This document shows positions 18,703 through 28,092 of a stretch of 64,000 nucleotides of DNA, piece after piece. The notes beneath the pieces are model-generated. The model was not told the origin of the DNA. It did no database searches and saw only the letters and a program-made list of their open reading frames with translations. Position 1 is the first letter of the stretch, and every line of letters starts with the position of its first letter. The stretch comes from Serratia quinivorans (GTDB lineage: Bacteria > Pseudomonadota > Gammaproteobacteria > Enterobacterales > Enterobacteriaceae), in assembly GCA_900457075.1 (NCBI GenBank), contig UGYN01000002.1:2728001-2792000 (forward strand), read 5' to 3'. Position numbers and translations under genes: made by a program.

Positions 18703-19692
18703 TCAGCGACCGGGGATCAGTAAGCTTGAACCGCTGGTGTTGCGGCTTTCCAGCACCTGATGCGCGCGTTGTGCATCGGCTAACGCAAACTTTTGCTCTT
18801 CCTTCACGTCGACTTTGATAGCCCCGCTACCGATCAAGGAAAACAGCTCATTGCTGGCATACTGCAGTTCAGCACGGGTGGTAATGTAGCCGTTAAGCGA
18901 AGGGCGGGTGACGTACAGCGAACCTTTTTGGTTCAGCAACGCCAGATCGACGCCGGTGACCGGGCCGGACGCATTGCCGAAGCTCACCATTAGCCCCCGG
19001 CGTTTCAGGCTGTTAAGTGAGGCCTGCCAGGTACTTTGGCCTACCGAGTCGTAAACGACGCCGACTTTCTCACCCTGTGTCAGCTCAGCCACGCGCTGGG
19101 CGATATCTTCTTTATGGTAATTGATGGTTGCCCATGCGCCTGCATGCTTCGCCAGCTCGGCTTTTTCGTCGGAGCCGACGCTGCCGATCAGTTTTGCCCC
19201 GAGCGCTTTAGCCCACTGGCAGGCAATCAGCCCAACGCCCCCTGCGGCGGCATGGAACAGGAACACTTCACCCGGTTGCACCTCATGGGTTTGGCGCAGC
19301 AAATAATGCACCGTCAGCCCTTTCAGGAAGGAGGCCGCGCCCTGCTCAAAACTCAGGTTATGCGGCAGCAATGCCACTTTTTCCTGCGAAACGTTGTGCA
19401 CTTCGCTGTAGGCTCCAAGCGTCGACTGGGCATACACCACCCGGTCACCCGGTTTTAGCACGCTGACACCGGCACCGACCTTGATCACCACCCCGGCCGC
19501 CTCGGTACCCAACCCGCTCGGTAGTTTGGCGGGCGGATACAGGCCGCTGCGCACGTAGGTGTCGATATAGTTGATGCCGATCGCCTTGTTCTCGATCTGC
19601 ACCTCACCGGCTGCCGGATCTACGGGGATAAAATCAACATATTGCAAGACTTCCGGGCCGCCGGTGGCGGAGAATTGAATGCGCTTTGCCAT
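18703..19692 (-). CDS. qor: Qor NADPH:quinone oxidoreductase
   Basis: 329 residues (E. coli QorA 327). Zinc-free medium-chain reductase: GIDY-type substrate region INYIDTYVRSGLYP, and the Rossmann motif AAAGGVGLIACQWAK for NADPH. Reduces quinones by one electron in the cytoplasm. Divergent from dnaB, as in E. coli. Confidence 0.96.
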   Translation of the reverse strand: MAKRIQFSATGGPEVLQYVDFIPVDPAAGEVQIENKAIGINYIDTYVRSGLYPPAKLPSGLGTEAAGVVIKVGAGVSVLKPGDRVVYAQSTLGAYSEVHNVSQEKVALLPHNLSFEQGAASFLKGLTVHYLLRQTHEVQPGEVFLFHAAAGGVGLIACQWAKALGAKLIGSVGSDEKAELAKHAGAWATINYHKEDIAQRVAELTQGEKVGVVYDSVGQSTWQASLNSLKRRGLMVSFGNASGPVTGVDLALLNQKGSLYVTRPSLNGYITTRAELQYASNELFSLIGSGAIKVDVKEEQKFALADAQRAHQVLESRNTSGSSLLIPGR

Positions 19693-19869
19693 TTCATTAC
19701 CTCGAGTGGGGGTCTGATTTCACCCTACGCGTTTTAGCATCGGCGATCCAGTTTGCCCTGGGGTGGCTTGATACTTTTTGCATCTGTTATGCGCAGGAAT
19801 CACAGTTAAAAATCACGTATACTCTCGCGTCAGGATCCTCCATTCGCCACCGGATAAAGAATACGTTTC

Positions 19870-21295
19870 ATGGCAGGAAAAAAACCAACCAACAGAACAA
19901 ACGCAGACGAAGCCAAAGAGCGCCCAAGAGACCGCCAGATGGAAGGGCTGAAGATGCCGCCACATTCGCTGGAGGCGGAACAGTCCGTGTTGGGCGGTTT
20001 GATGCTGGATAACGAGCGCTGGGACAACGTGTCCGAACGTGTTGTTTCCAACGATTTCTTCAGCCGCCCGCATCGCCTGATCTTTACCGAGATGCAGCGC
20101 CTGCTGGAAATGAGCCGACCGATCGACCTGATCACCCTGTCCGAATCGCTGGAACAGCGCGGTGAGCTCGATTCCGTCGGCGGGTTCGCCTACCTGGCCG
20201 AATTATCGAAAAACACCCCAAGTGCTGCCAACATCGGTGCTTATGCAGATATCGTACGTGAACGTGCGGTAGTGCGTGAGATGATCTCGGTGGCCAATGA
20301 AATCGCCGACGCCGGTTATGATCCGCAGGGTCGCAGCAGTGAAGACCTGCTCGATCTGGCCGAATCTCGGGTGTTCCAAATCGCGGAAAACCGGGCCAGC
20401 AAAGATGAAGGCCCGAAAGGCATTGAGCGTATCCTGGAAGATACCGTTGCGCGCATCGAACAGCTGTATCAGCAGCCGCACGATGGCGTTACCGGGGTGG
20501 ATACCGGCTATCAGGATCTCAATAAGAAAACCGCCGGTTTGCAAAAATCGGATCTGATCATCGTCGCCGCCCGTCCTTCGATGGGTAAAACTACCTTCGC
20601 CATGAACCTGTGCGAACACGCCGCGATGACGCAGGAAAAACCGGTGCTGATCTTCAGCCTTGAGATGCCAGGCAACCAGATCATGATGCGTATGCTGGCG
20701 TCGCTTTCGCGCGTAGACCAGACGCGTATTCGTACCGGCCAGCTCGATGACGAGGACTGGGCGCGAATCTCCAGCACCATGGGTATCCTGCTGGAGAAGC
20801 GCAATATGTACATTGATGACTCCTCCGGCCTGACGCCAACCGAAGTCCGCTCCCGTGCGCGCCGTATTTTCCGTGAAACATGACGGCCTGAGCCTGATCA
20901 TGATCGACTACCTGCAGCTGATGCGCGTGCCGTCCCTGTCCGACAACCGTACGCTGGAGATCGCCGAAATTTCCCGCTCGCTCAAGGCGTTGGCGAAAGA
21001 ACTGCAGGTGCCGGTGGTGGCACTGTCGCAGTTGAACCGAAGCCTGGAGCAGCGTGCCGACAAGCGCCCGGTCAACTCCGACCTGCGTGAGTCCGGTTCC
21101 ATCGAGCAGGATGCCGACCTGATTATGTTCATCTACCGTGATGAGGTTTATCACGAGAACAGCGATCTGAAAGGGATTGCCGAAATTATTTTAGGTAAGC
21201 AACGTAACGGTCCAATCGGTTCCGTGCGTCTGACCTTTAACGGCCAGTGGTCGCGTTTCGATAACTACGCGGGGCCACAATATGATGACGAATAA
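19870..21295 (+). pseudogene. dnaB: DnaB replicative helicase, reading frame broken by a one-base insertion
   Basis: The first frame (19870-20883) encodes the N-terminal primase-interacting domain, linker and Walker A (ARPSMGKTT) and stops after [11 protein letters not shown]. The rest ([13 protein letters not shown] ... [12 protein letters not shown]) continues in another frame to 21295. Removing one A from the AAA at 20876-20878 restores [19 protein letters not shown] and a 474-residue protein (E. coli 471). The break falls just before Walker B, so the truncated product could not be a helicase. DnaB is essential, so the base is most likely a sequence error. Type is given as pseudogene only for the sequence as written. 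Confidence 0.93.
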
Positions 21296-21312
21296 TCAGC
21301 TAAGGAACTGAA

Positions 21313-22392
21313 ATGAAAGCGGCAACCGCTGTAATCGACCGCCGCGCTCTGCGACATAATCTGCAACAGGTGCGCCGTCAGGCGCCGCAAAGTCGCCTGA
21401 TTGCCGTTGTGAAAGCAAACGCTTATGGACATGGCCTGCTGGAAACAGCGCACACCCTGCAAGACGCCGACTGCTACGGCGTGGCGCGCATTGGCGAGGC
21501 ATTGATGCTGCGCTCCGGCGGTATCGTCAAACCGATCCTGATGCTGGAAGGTTTCTTCTGTGCCGAAGACCTGCCGGTGTTGGTGGCCAATAACATCGAA
21601 ACCGCCGTACACAGCATCGAACAGCTTGAAGCGCTGGAGCAGGCCACGTTGGCGCGCCCGGTGCCGGTGTGGATGAAGCTCGATACCGGCATGCATCGCC
21701 TGGGCGTGCGCCCGGAGCAGGCGGAGGCGTTCTATCAGCGTCTGAGCGCCTGCCGTAACGTGGTGCAGCCGGTTAATATCATGAGCCATTTCAGCCGCGC
21801 CGATGAGCCTGAGTCGGACACGACGCTCAAGCAAATACAGTGTTTCGAAAGCTTTGCCGCCGGCAAACCGGGGCAGCGTTCGATCGCCGCCTCCGGTGGC
21901 ACTCTGCTGTGGCCGGATGCGCACAACGAGTGGGTACGCCCAGGCATTATCCTGTACGGTGTTTCACCGATGGAAGGCTCTCAGGGCTGTCAGTATGACC
22001 TGCAACCGGCGATGACGCTTAAATCCAACCTGATCGCGGTGCGTGAACACAAAGCCGGTGAATCTGTGGGCTACGGCGGCACCTGGGTTAGCGCAGGTGA
22101 TACCCGTTTGGGCGTGGTGGCAATGGGTTATGGCGACGGCTACCCGCGCAGCGCACCTACGGGAACGCCTGTGTGGCTTAACGGCCGTGAAGTGCCGATA
22201 GTGGGTCGGGTGTCGATGGACATGATGTCGGTCGATCTGGGGCCGGAGGCCACCGATAAGGTTGGCGATGAAGTGGTGCTGTGGGGCCAGGCTTTACCGG
22301 TCGAACGAATTGCCGACTGTACCGGCATCAGCGCTTATGAACTGATTACCAAACTAACGCAGCGCGTGTCGATGGAATACATCGGCGAATAG
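21313..22392 (+). CDS. alr: Alr biosynthetic alanine racemase
   Basis: 359 residues, E. coli length. PLP-dependent enzyme that makes D-alanine for peptidoglycan. The PLP lysine lies in [10 protein letters not shown], the catalytic Tyr region in GYGDGYPR, and motifs [11 protein letters not shown] and [13 protein letters not shown] are present. It follows dnaB by 17 bases, the same order as in E. coli. Confidence 0.97.
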   Translation: MKAATAVIDRRALRHNLQQVRRQAPQSRLIAVVKANAYGHGLLETAHTLQDADCYGVARIGEALMLRSGGIVKPILMLEGFFCAEDLPVLVANNIETAVHSIEQLEALEQATLARPVPVWMKLDTGMHRLGVRPEQAEAFYQRLSACRNVVQPVNIMSHFSRADEPESDTTLKQIQCFESFAAGKPGQRSIAASGGTLLWPDAHNEWVRPGIILYGVSPMEGSQGCQYDLQPAMTLKSNLIAVREHKAGESVGYGGTWVSAGDTRLGVVAMGYGDGYPRSAPTGTPVWLNGREVPIVGRVSMDMMSVDLGPEATDKVGDEVVLWGQALPVERIADCTGISAYELITKLTQRVSMEYIGE

Positions 22393-22399
22393 CCTGTGA

Positions 22400-22421
22400 G
22401 GGGCCAGCGCCTGCCGGCCCC
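22400..22421. terminator. Hairpin between convergent alr and pheC-like genes
   Basis: GGGGCC ... GGCCCC stem with an inner GC pairing, 7 bases after alr. No T-run on either side, so termination efficiency is uncertain. Confidence 0.45.
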
Positions 22422-22434
22422 AATCAATAACGCG

Positions 22435-23202
22435 TTATTTCTTTACCGCCAGCCATTGATCGATAATGCTCTGATACTCGCCGGTCGCTTTGGACAGGTG
22501 CAGCCACTGATCCACATACAATTTCCAGCTTAAATCATCACGCGGCAGCATGTAGGCCTTCTCGCCGTACTGCATCGGTTTTTTGGGATTCACCGCGCAC
22601 AGTTTCGGAAAACGTTTTTGCTGATACAGCGCCTCGGAGGCGTCGGTGATCATGACGTCGGCTTTCTTGTCGACCAACTGCTGGAAAATCCCCACGTTAT
22701 CATGGGTCAACGTCAGTTTGGCCTTGGGCAGATAGGCGTGCACGAAGGCTTCGTTAGTGCCGCCCGCCGGCTCCAACAGACGCACCGACGGTTTGTTGAT
22801 CTGGTCGATGGTGCGGTATTTCTTCACGTCGGTGCAGCGTACCAATGGGATCTTGCCGTCGGTATCCAGCATATCGGCGAAAAATACCTGCCTTTGACGC
22901 TGCAGCGTGACGGAGATACCGCCCATGGCGATGTCGCATTTACCGGCGACAAAGTCCGGCGTCAGGGTTTTCCAACTGGTTTTTACCCATTTCACTTTGG
23001 CGCCCAGGCTTTTGGCCAGCGATTCCGCCATATCGATATCAATGCCTTCATAGCTGCCGTCTTCTTTCAGGAAGGTATAAGGCTTGTAATCGCCGGTGGT
23101 GCACACTTCCAGTGTGCCCTGCTGGATCACCTTATCCAGGTGCGATTGAGCGCTGGCGCTCCCGGCGGCAACCAGCAGTGCGAGAGGTAATAATTTTTTC
23201 AT
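22435..23202 (-). CDS. pheC: PheC-like periplasmic cyclohexadienyl dehydratase (SBP fold)
   Basis: 255 residues with a signal peptide (MKKLLPLALLVAAGSASA|QSH). The fold is that of amino-acid solute-binding proteins, but the motifs follow Pseudomonas PheC: CTTGDYKPYTF, TSWKTLTPDF, IAMGGISVTLQRQRQ, GGTNEAF with a conserved acidic residue, FQQLVDKKADVMITDASEA, LCAVNPKKP, EKAYMLPRDD and YVDQWLHL. PheC converts prephenate or arogenate to phenylpyruvate or phenylalanine in the periplasm. tyrB, an aromatic aminotransferase, lies 0.8 kb away behind an Lrp-type regulator. A pure binding protein remains possible, since close relatives of PheC bind ligands only. Confidence 0.75.
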   Translation of the reverse strand: MKKLLPLALLVAAGSASAQSHLDKVIQQGTLEVCTTGDYKPYTFLKEDGSYEGIDIDMAESLAKSLGAKVKWVKTSWKTLTPDFVAGKCDIAMGGISVTLQRQRQVFFADMLDTDGKIPLVRCTDVKKYRTIDQINKPSVRLLEPAGGTNEAFVHAYLPKAKLTLTHDNVGIFQQLVDKKADVMITDASEALYQQKRFPKLCAVNPKKPMQYGEKAYMLPRDDLSWKLYVDQWLHLSKATGEYQSIIDQWLAVKK

Positions 23203-23416
23203 CGGCGTCCTTTTTATACATTCGTGGTTTTATGCGCTCTTTAGGCGTTAATTGTCGCTGACTTGCGCGAGTTACCCACTTTTTATGCCATTAGCAGGTG
23301 GAAACGTTCGGCATTGCTGCTGTGCGCTTCACAACCTCGGTGGGGGAAGGGTATCCACAGTCAAAAAACTGATAGGCTGTAACGTCAACATTTATTAACA
23401 CAGTTTACAGGTGGCT

Positions 23417-23884
23417 ATGTACAACATTGACGATTTTGATATGAAAATCCTGACGCTGCTACAGGCCAATGGCCGTCTGACCAATCAGGAACTGAGCGAT
23501 CTGGTGGGGTTGTCGGCCTCCCAGTGTTCCCGGCGGCGCATCAGTCTGGAGCAGGCACAGCTGATCCGCGGTTACCATGCACGGCTGGCACCGGAGGCCG
23601 TCGGGCTGGGGCTGGTGGGGCTGATAGAAGTGAGCCTGACTCACCATGCCCAAGAGCAGATCGACAGTTTCCACCAGATGCTGGAAGAAGTGGACGCCAT
23701 TCTTGACGCCTATAAAACTACCGGCGATGCTGATTATCTGCTGAAGGTGGCGGTGGCGGACCTGCCGGCGCTGGACGACTTTATCAGTCAGACGCTGTCG
23801 CGGCATAAAAGCGTGGCGCATATCAAAACGGCGGTGGTGCTCAACCGAATCAAGGAAAACGGTTTGTTGCCGGTTGCGAGATAA
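23417..23884 (+). CDS. Lrp/AsnC-family transcriptional regulator
   Basis: 155 residues from ATG 23417. A GTG six bases upstream is in frame but lacks an SD. N-terminal HTH ([44 protein letters not shown]) and a C-terminal RAM ligand-binding domain ([23 protein letters not shown] ... [15 protein letters not shown]). Divergent from the PheC-like gene and 82 bases upstream of tyrB. It may sense an aromatic or other amino acid and control one or both neighbours (inference). Confidence 0.92.
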   Translation: MYNIDDFDMKILTLLQANGRLTNQELSDLVGLSASQCSRRRISLEQAQLIRGYHARLAPEAVGLGLVGLIEVSLTHHAQEQIDSFHQMLEEVDAILDAYKTTGDADYLLKVAVADLPALDDFISQTLSRHKSVAHIKTAVVLNRIKENGLLPVAR

Positions 23885-23966
23885 AGCTCAAACTGAACGG
23901 CCTTTTCCGTCTATATTAGAGCCTGATGCTGTGCCCCCGAACCCTAATAATCCAGGAGAACAACCC

Positions 23967-25160
23967 GTGTTTCAGAACGTTGATGCCTATGCAGGTGACC
24001 CGATCCTGTCGCTGATGGAAAAATTCAAAAAAGATCCCCGTTCGCACAAGGTTAACCTGAGTATCGGCCTTTACTATGACGAGCAGGGCATTATCCCGCA
24101 GATGAAGGCGGTTGCCGCCGCAGAAGCGCAACTGAGCAGCGTGGATCACGGCGCGTCAGTATACCTGCCGATGGAAGGCCTGCAGCCTTACCGTACTGCC
24201 ATTCAGCATCTGCTGTTCGGCGCCGAGCACCCGATGTTGCAACAGGAGCGTATCGCCACCATTCAAACCGTGGGCGGTTCCGGCGCGCTGAAGGTCGGTG
24301 CCGACTTCCTGAAAAGCTATTTCCCGGATTCGCAGGTGTGGGTCAGCGATCCGACCTGGGAAAACCACATCGCCATCTTTGGCGGTGCCGGCTTCAAGGT
24401 CAATACCTATCCCTACTTCGACAGCGAAAGCCTGGGCGTGAAGTTTGACGCCATGCTGAGCGCATTGAAACAGCTGCCGAAGCACAGCATCGCGCTGCTG
24501 CACCCGTGCTGCCATAACCCGACCGGCTCTGACCTGACTCATGCCCAGTGGGATGAAGTGGTCAAAGTGATTGCCGAACGTGAACTGATCCCGTTCCTTG
24601 ATATCGCCTATCAGGGTTTTGGCGGTGGGATTGCCGATGATGCCTATGCCATCCGCACTATGGCTGCGGCCGGTCTGCCATGCCTGGTAAGTAATTCGTT
24701 CTCGAAAATCTTCTCGCTGTACGGCGAACGCGTCGGCGGCCTGTCGGTGGTGTGCGAAAGCGAAGAGGCGGCGGGGCGCGTATTGGGTCAACTGAAAGCC
24801 ACGGTTCGCCGCAACTATTCCAGCCCGCCGAACTTCGGTGCGCAGGTGGTGGCGAAGGTGCTGAACGATGCGCAACTGAAAGCCCAGTGGCTGGCAGAAG
24901 TGGAAATCATGCGCACCCGTATCCTTGAGATGCGTAAAACGCTGGTGGAAGCGCTGAAAGTTGCTCTGCCGCAGCGTAACTTCGATTACCTGCTGGAACA
25001 GCGCGGTATGTTCAGCTACACCGGTTTCAGCGCGGCACAGGTCGATCGCCTGCGTGAAGAGTTCGGTGTGTACCTGATCCACAGCGGCCGTGTCTGCATG
25101 GCCGGCCTGAACCATAACAACGTGCATCAGGTGGCCGAGGCGTTTGCCGCAGTGCAATAA
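23967..25160 (+). CDS. tyrB: TyrB aromatic amino acid aminotransferase
   Basis: 397 residues, E. coli length. The start is GTG at 23967 preceded by AGGAGAA; it aligns with [12 protein letters not shown] of E. coli. PLP enzyme that makes tyrosine and phenylalanine (also leucine and aspartate) from the keto acids. The PLP lysine is in [28 protein letters not shown] and DIAYQGFG are typical. No clear TyrR box was found in the 82-base gap upstream. Confidence 0.97.
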   Translation: MFQNVDAYAGDPILSLMEKFKKDPRSHKVNLSIGLYYDEQGIIPQMKAVAAAEAQLSSVDHGASVYLPMEGLQPYRTAIQHLLFGAEHPMLQQERIATIQTVGGSGALKVGADFLKSYFPDSQVWVSDPTWENHIAIFGGAGFKVNTYPYFDSESLGVKFDAMLSALKQLPKHSIALLHPCCHNPTGSDLTHAQWDEVVKVIAERELIPFLDIAYQGFGGGIADDAYAIRTMAAAGLPCLVSNSFSKIFSLYGERVGGLSVVCESEEAAGRVLGQLKATVRRNYSSPPNFGAQVVAKVLNDAQLKAQWLAEVEIMRTRILEMRKTLVEALKVALPQRNFDYLLEQRGMFSYTGFSAAQVDRLREEFGVYLIHSGRVCMAGLNHNNVHQVAEAFAAVQ

Positions 25161-25184
25161 TGTTGTTAGGGTTTGAAGTTCGCA

Positions 25185-25214
25185 AGGGAGCGATAGTGAT
25201 ATCGCTCCCTTTTT
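25185..25214 (+). terminator. tyrB terminator
   Basis: AGGGAGCGATA-GTGA-TATCGCTCCCT is an 11-bp perfect stem with a 4-nt loop followed by T-rich sequence, 24 bases after tyrB. Confidence 0.93.
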
Positions 25215-25282
25215 GTTGTCGGTTTGCCGCCGGAGTTGCTGCAAACTGGATAGAGAATATACTGATTGAGGGGCGCTCACTC

Positions 25283-25699
25283 ATGTGGCATCAGCAAACG
25301 CTAATCCTCAGCGCAAAAGCGCGTGGTTTTCATCTGGTTACCGAAGAGATTACCGACCAGCTAACCCACTTACACCGCCTGCAAACTGGCCTGTTGCACC
25401 TGTTGTTGCAACATACCTCGGCCTCGCTGACGCTGAACGAGAACTGCGATCCTACGGTGCGAGCCGACATGGAACAGCATTTCCTGCGTCAGGTGCCAGA
25501 GAACGCACCCTATCAGCACGACTACGAAGGGCCGGACGACATGCCGGCGCACATCAAATCCTCTCTGTTGGGCACGTCCCTGACGTTGCCTGTCGGTCAC
25601 GGGCGACTGATGCTGGGCACATGGCAGGGAATTTGGCTGGGGGAGCACCGCATTCACGGCGGTTCACGCCGGGTTGTGGCCACTTTACAGGGGGAATAA
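25283..25699 (+). CDS. yjbQ: YjbQ, UPF0047 family protein
   Basis: 138 residues from ATG 25283. Conserved motifs of the family are [31 protein letters not shown] and [15 protein letters not shown]; the His and Asp residues probably bind a metal. E. coli YjbQ can act as a weak thiamine-phosphate synthase, but the physiological role is unknown. yjbR follows after 4 bases, forming a two-gene operon. Confidence 0.92.
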   Translation: MWHQQTLILSAKARGFHLVTEEITDQLTHLHRLQTGLLHLLLQHTSASLTLNENCDPTVRADMEQHFLRQVPENAPYQHDYEGPDDMPAHIKSSLLGTSLTLPVGHGRLMLGTWQGIWLGEHRIHGGSRRVVATLQGE

Positions 25700-25703
25700 C
25701 CCA

Positions 25704-26057
25704 ATGAATAACACAGCACTGCTGGAATACTGCATGGCGAAGCCGGGCGCGGAACAGAGCGACCAGAACCAGTGGCAGGCCAGTCAGATCAAGGTTGGCG
25801 ACGTTATGTTCGCCATGGTGTGCGAGGTGCAGGGGCGGCCGGCGCTGGCGGTAAAATCCAGCCCGGAACTGGCGGAGAGCCTGCGGGAACACCATCCGGA
25901 GATCGTCGCCTGTGAGCGGCTGAACAAAGCGCACTGGAATACGGTGTTTCTTGACGGCAACCTGCCGAACTCGCAGTTTTATACCCTGATCGACAGTTCA
26001 TATCAGTTGGTGCTGGAAGGGTTACCTGACCACGTGCGCCAGGAACTGCGCGCTTAA
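25704..26057 (+). CDS. yjbR: YjbR, MmcQ/YjbR family protein
   Basis: 117 residues. Typical family sequence: LLEYCMAKPGAEQSD, VGDVMFAMV, PEIVACERLNKAHWNTVFLDG and LIDSSYQLVLEGLP. The fold (CyaY-like) suggests DNA or ligand binding; function unknown. Second gene of yjbQR, ending at a good terminator. Confidence 0.92.
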   Translation: MNNTALLEYCMAKPGAEQSDQNQWQASQIKVGDVMFAMVCEVQGRPALAVKSSPELAESLREHHPEIVACERLNKAHWNTVFLDGNLPNSQFYTLIDSSYQLVLEGLPDHVRQELRA

Positions 26058-26065
26058 GCGTTGAG

Positions 26066-26089
26066 GGCAGGCGCACCGCCTGCCTTTTT
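26066..26089 (+). terminator. yjbQR terminator
   Basis: GGCAGGCG-CAC-CGCCTGCC, an 8-bp perfect stem with a 3-nt loop followed by TTTTTA. Confidence 0.92.
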
Positions 26090-26221
26090 AATCGCCTATC
26101 TTCCTGTCTACCTTTCAAACTGTGATCGTGATTCGAGAATGGGAACGTTCCCGTTTTAATCTGTGCCGGAAACGACTAGGCTTTTTACTCCATAAGCCGC
26201 CAGATTAAAGGATGCCGTGAG

Positions 26222-26779
26222 ATGGCCATGAGTGAACAGAAACGCAAGATGATTGCCGGCGAGTTGTATGATGCCGGCGACGAGCTACTGCGCAGCGAGC
26301 GTAAGCATGCACGCCAGTTGGTGCACCATTACAACCATTCTTCCCCGGATGAGACTGACCTGCGTAAACAGTGGCTGGCGGAGCTGTTGGGCCAGTATCA
26401 GGGGGGAACCATCGAGCCGACTTTTCGCTGCGATTACGGCTACAACATCTACCTGGGTAAGAACTTTTACGCCAATTTTGACTGCGTGATCCTCGACGTG
26501 TGTGAAGTGCATATCGGTGATAACTGCATGCTGGCACCGGGGGTGCATATCTACACTGCCACCCATCCGTTGGATGCGGAAACGCGCGTCGGCGGTGCGG
26601 AGTTCGGCAAGCCGGTGCGCATTGGCGACAACGTGTGGATTGGCGGTCGGGCGGTGATTAACCCTGGCGTGACTCTGGGGGATAACGTGGTGGTGGCATC
26701 CGGGGCGGTGGTCACTAAAGACGTGCCGGCCAACTGCGTGGTCGGCGGCAACCCGGCACGGGTGATTAAACAACTGTAA
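26222..26779 (+). CDS. maa: Maa maltose O-acetyltransferase
   Basis: 185 residues. Left-handed beta-helix hexapeptide-repeat acetyltransferase that uses acetyl-CoA. N-terminal mac domain ([14 protein letters not shown]), [16 protein letters not shown], catalytic His in [12 protein letters not shown], then repeats [38 protein letters not shown] 26222 has AAAGGA at good distance; ATG 26228 is the alternative. The neighbours do not give a sugar context. Confidence 0.9.
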   Translation: MAMSEQKRKMIAGELYDAGDELLRSERKHARQLVHHYNHSSPDETDLRKQWLAELLGQYQGGTIEPTFRCDYGYNIYLGKNFYANFDCVILDVCEVHIGDNCMLAPGVHIYTATHPLDAETRVGGAEFGKPVRIGDNVWIGGRAVINPGVTLGDNVVVASGAVVTKDVPANCVVGGNPARVIKQL

Positions 26780-26817
26780 GCAAAAATCGGGCGCCACAAT
26801 GAATGGCGCCCTTAGAG

Positions 26818-27870
26818 TTAAGCTCGCAGCGAGTTGATATCCACCACGAAACGGTATTTCACGTCGCTTTTCAGCATCCGCTCATAGGCCTGGTTGATTT
26901 GCTGCATCGGGATCAGTTCGATGTCTGAGGTAATACCGTGCTGACCACAGAAATCCAGCATCTCCTGGGTTTCTGCAATACCGCCGATCAGCGAACCGGC
27001 GAGGCGGCGGCGTTTCATGATCAGATTAAACACCTGCGGTGACGGGTGATCGTGTTCCGGGGCACCGACCAGCGTCAGGGTGCCGTCGCGGCGCAGCAGG
27101 TTAAGGAACGGGTTCAGATCGTGCTGGGCTGCGACGGTGTTAAGAATAAAGTCGAAGCTGTTGGTGTGCTGCGCCATCTGTTCCGGGGCACGGGAAATGA
27201 CCACTTCGTGGGCACCGAGGCGTTTGGCATCCTCGACTTTGGATTCTGAGGTAGTGAACAGCACCACATGCGCGCCCATCGCCCGGGCCAATTTGACCCC
27301 CATATGTCCTAATCCGCCCAGACCAACAATGCCAACCTTTTTACCGGGGCCGGCACCCCATTGGCGCAACGGGGAATAGGTGGTGATACCGGCGCACAGC
27401 AGTGGCGCTACACCGGCCGGATCGAGGTTTTCCGGCACCCGCAGCACAAAGTCCTGGTCCACGGTCATCGCGGTTGAGTAGCCGCCGTAGGTGATGGCAC
27501 CGGTTTGCCGATCCTGTCCGTTATAGGTGCCGGTAAAGCCGTTTTCACAGTATTGCTCCAGCCCTTCTTCACAGCTCGGACAGCTACGGCAAGAGTCCAC
27601 CATACAACCCACGCCGACCAAATCGCCGACCTGATAGCGTGAAACATGACTGCCGACGGCGCTCACGCGGCCAACAATCTCGTGGCCGGGCACTACCGGG
27701 AAAATTGTGTTGCTCCATTCGTTGCGGGCCTGGTGCAGATCAGAATGGCAGACGCCACAGAACAGAACGTTGATTTGCACATCGTGGTCGCGCAGGGTGC
27801 GCGGCGTGTAATCAAAAGGAACAAGCGCTGACTTGGCATCGTGCGCGGCATAGGCGTGCGTAATGTTCAT
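26818..27870 (-). CDS. yahK: Zinc-dependent alcohol/aldehyde reductase, YahK-like
   Basis: 350 residues from ATG 27870. Cinnamyl-alcohol-dehydrogenase type of medium-chain reductase: catalytic zinc Cys/His in CGVCHSDLHQ and GHEIVGRV, structural zinc cysteines in VDSCRSCPSCEEGLEQYC, NADP motif GLGGLGHMGVKLA. Probably reduces aldehydes to alcohols in the cytoplasm. It matches E. coli YahK along its length. The frame extends upstream of 27870 without homology, so that part is left out. Confidence 0.9.
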   Translation of the reverse strand: MNITHAYAAHDAKSALVPFDYTPRTLRDHDVQINVLFCGVCHSDLHQARNEWSNTIFPVVPGHEIVGRVSAVGSHVSRYQVGDLVGVGCMVDSCRSCPSCEEGLEQYCENGFTGTYNGQDRQTGAITYGGYSTAMTVDQDFVLRVPENLDPAGVAPLLCAGITTYSPLRQWGAGPGKKVGIVGLGGLGHMGVKLARAMGAHVVLFTTSESKVEDAKRLGAHEVVISRAPEQMAQHTNSFDFILNTVAAQHDLNPFLNLLRRDGTLTLVGAPEHDHPSPQVFNLIMKRRRLAGSLIGGIAETQEMLDFCGQHGITSDIELIPMQQINQAYERMLKSDVKYRFVVDINSLRA

Positions 27871-28057
27871 GGTCACTCCAGTCATCAAAGGGTGGGGAAC
27901 TACTTCCGGCAGCAGGATGCCGGTGAGACGCGGCCTGGATACAGCAGGTGGCCACAGAGGGAACATTGATGATAAAAGCTGCGAGCGGGGAGGGAAATGC
28001 CTGAAAATGTCTAAATCTTGCCTGTTTCTGTTCAATTTGAGCGAAACAGGTAATAGC

Positions 28058-28082
28058 GCGGGCCGCTACAGGAACGGCCCGC
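28058..28082 (-). terminator. Hairpin downstream of uvrA
   Basis: GCGGGCCG and CGGCCCGC form an 8-bp stem with a 9-nt loop 11 bases past the uvrA stop. No T-run follows. A second stem CCTGTTTC/GAAACAGG (28021-28050) lies beyond. Confidence 0.5.
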
Positions 28083-28092
28083 CGGGCAGGGA

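Noticed and set aside
20876..20878. Programmed frameshift in dnaB
   Set aside because: Only three A, no slippery heptamer or downstream structure evident, and known DnaB genes do not use frameshifting.
23330..23416. TyrR box upstream of the Lrp-type gene and tyrB
   Set aside because: TGTAAC and TTTACA elements are present but not in the TGTAAA-N6-TTTACA arrangement.
24156..25280. 374-codon minus-strand frame opposite tyrB
   Set aside because: Shadow of tyrB, which is fully conserved on the plus strand.
27871..28035. 55-residue upstream extension of the yahK frame
   Set aside because: No family similarity, and ATG 27870 matches the E. coli YahK start.
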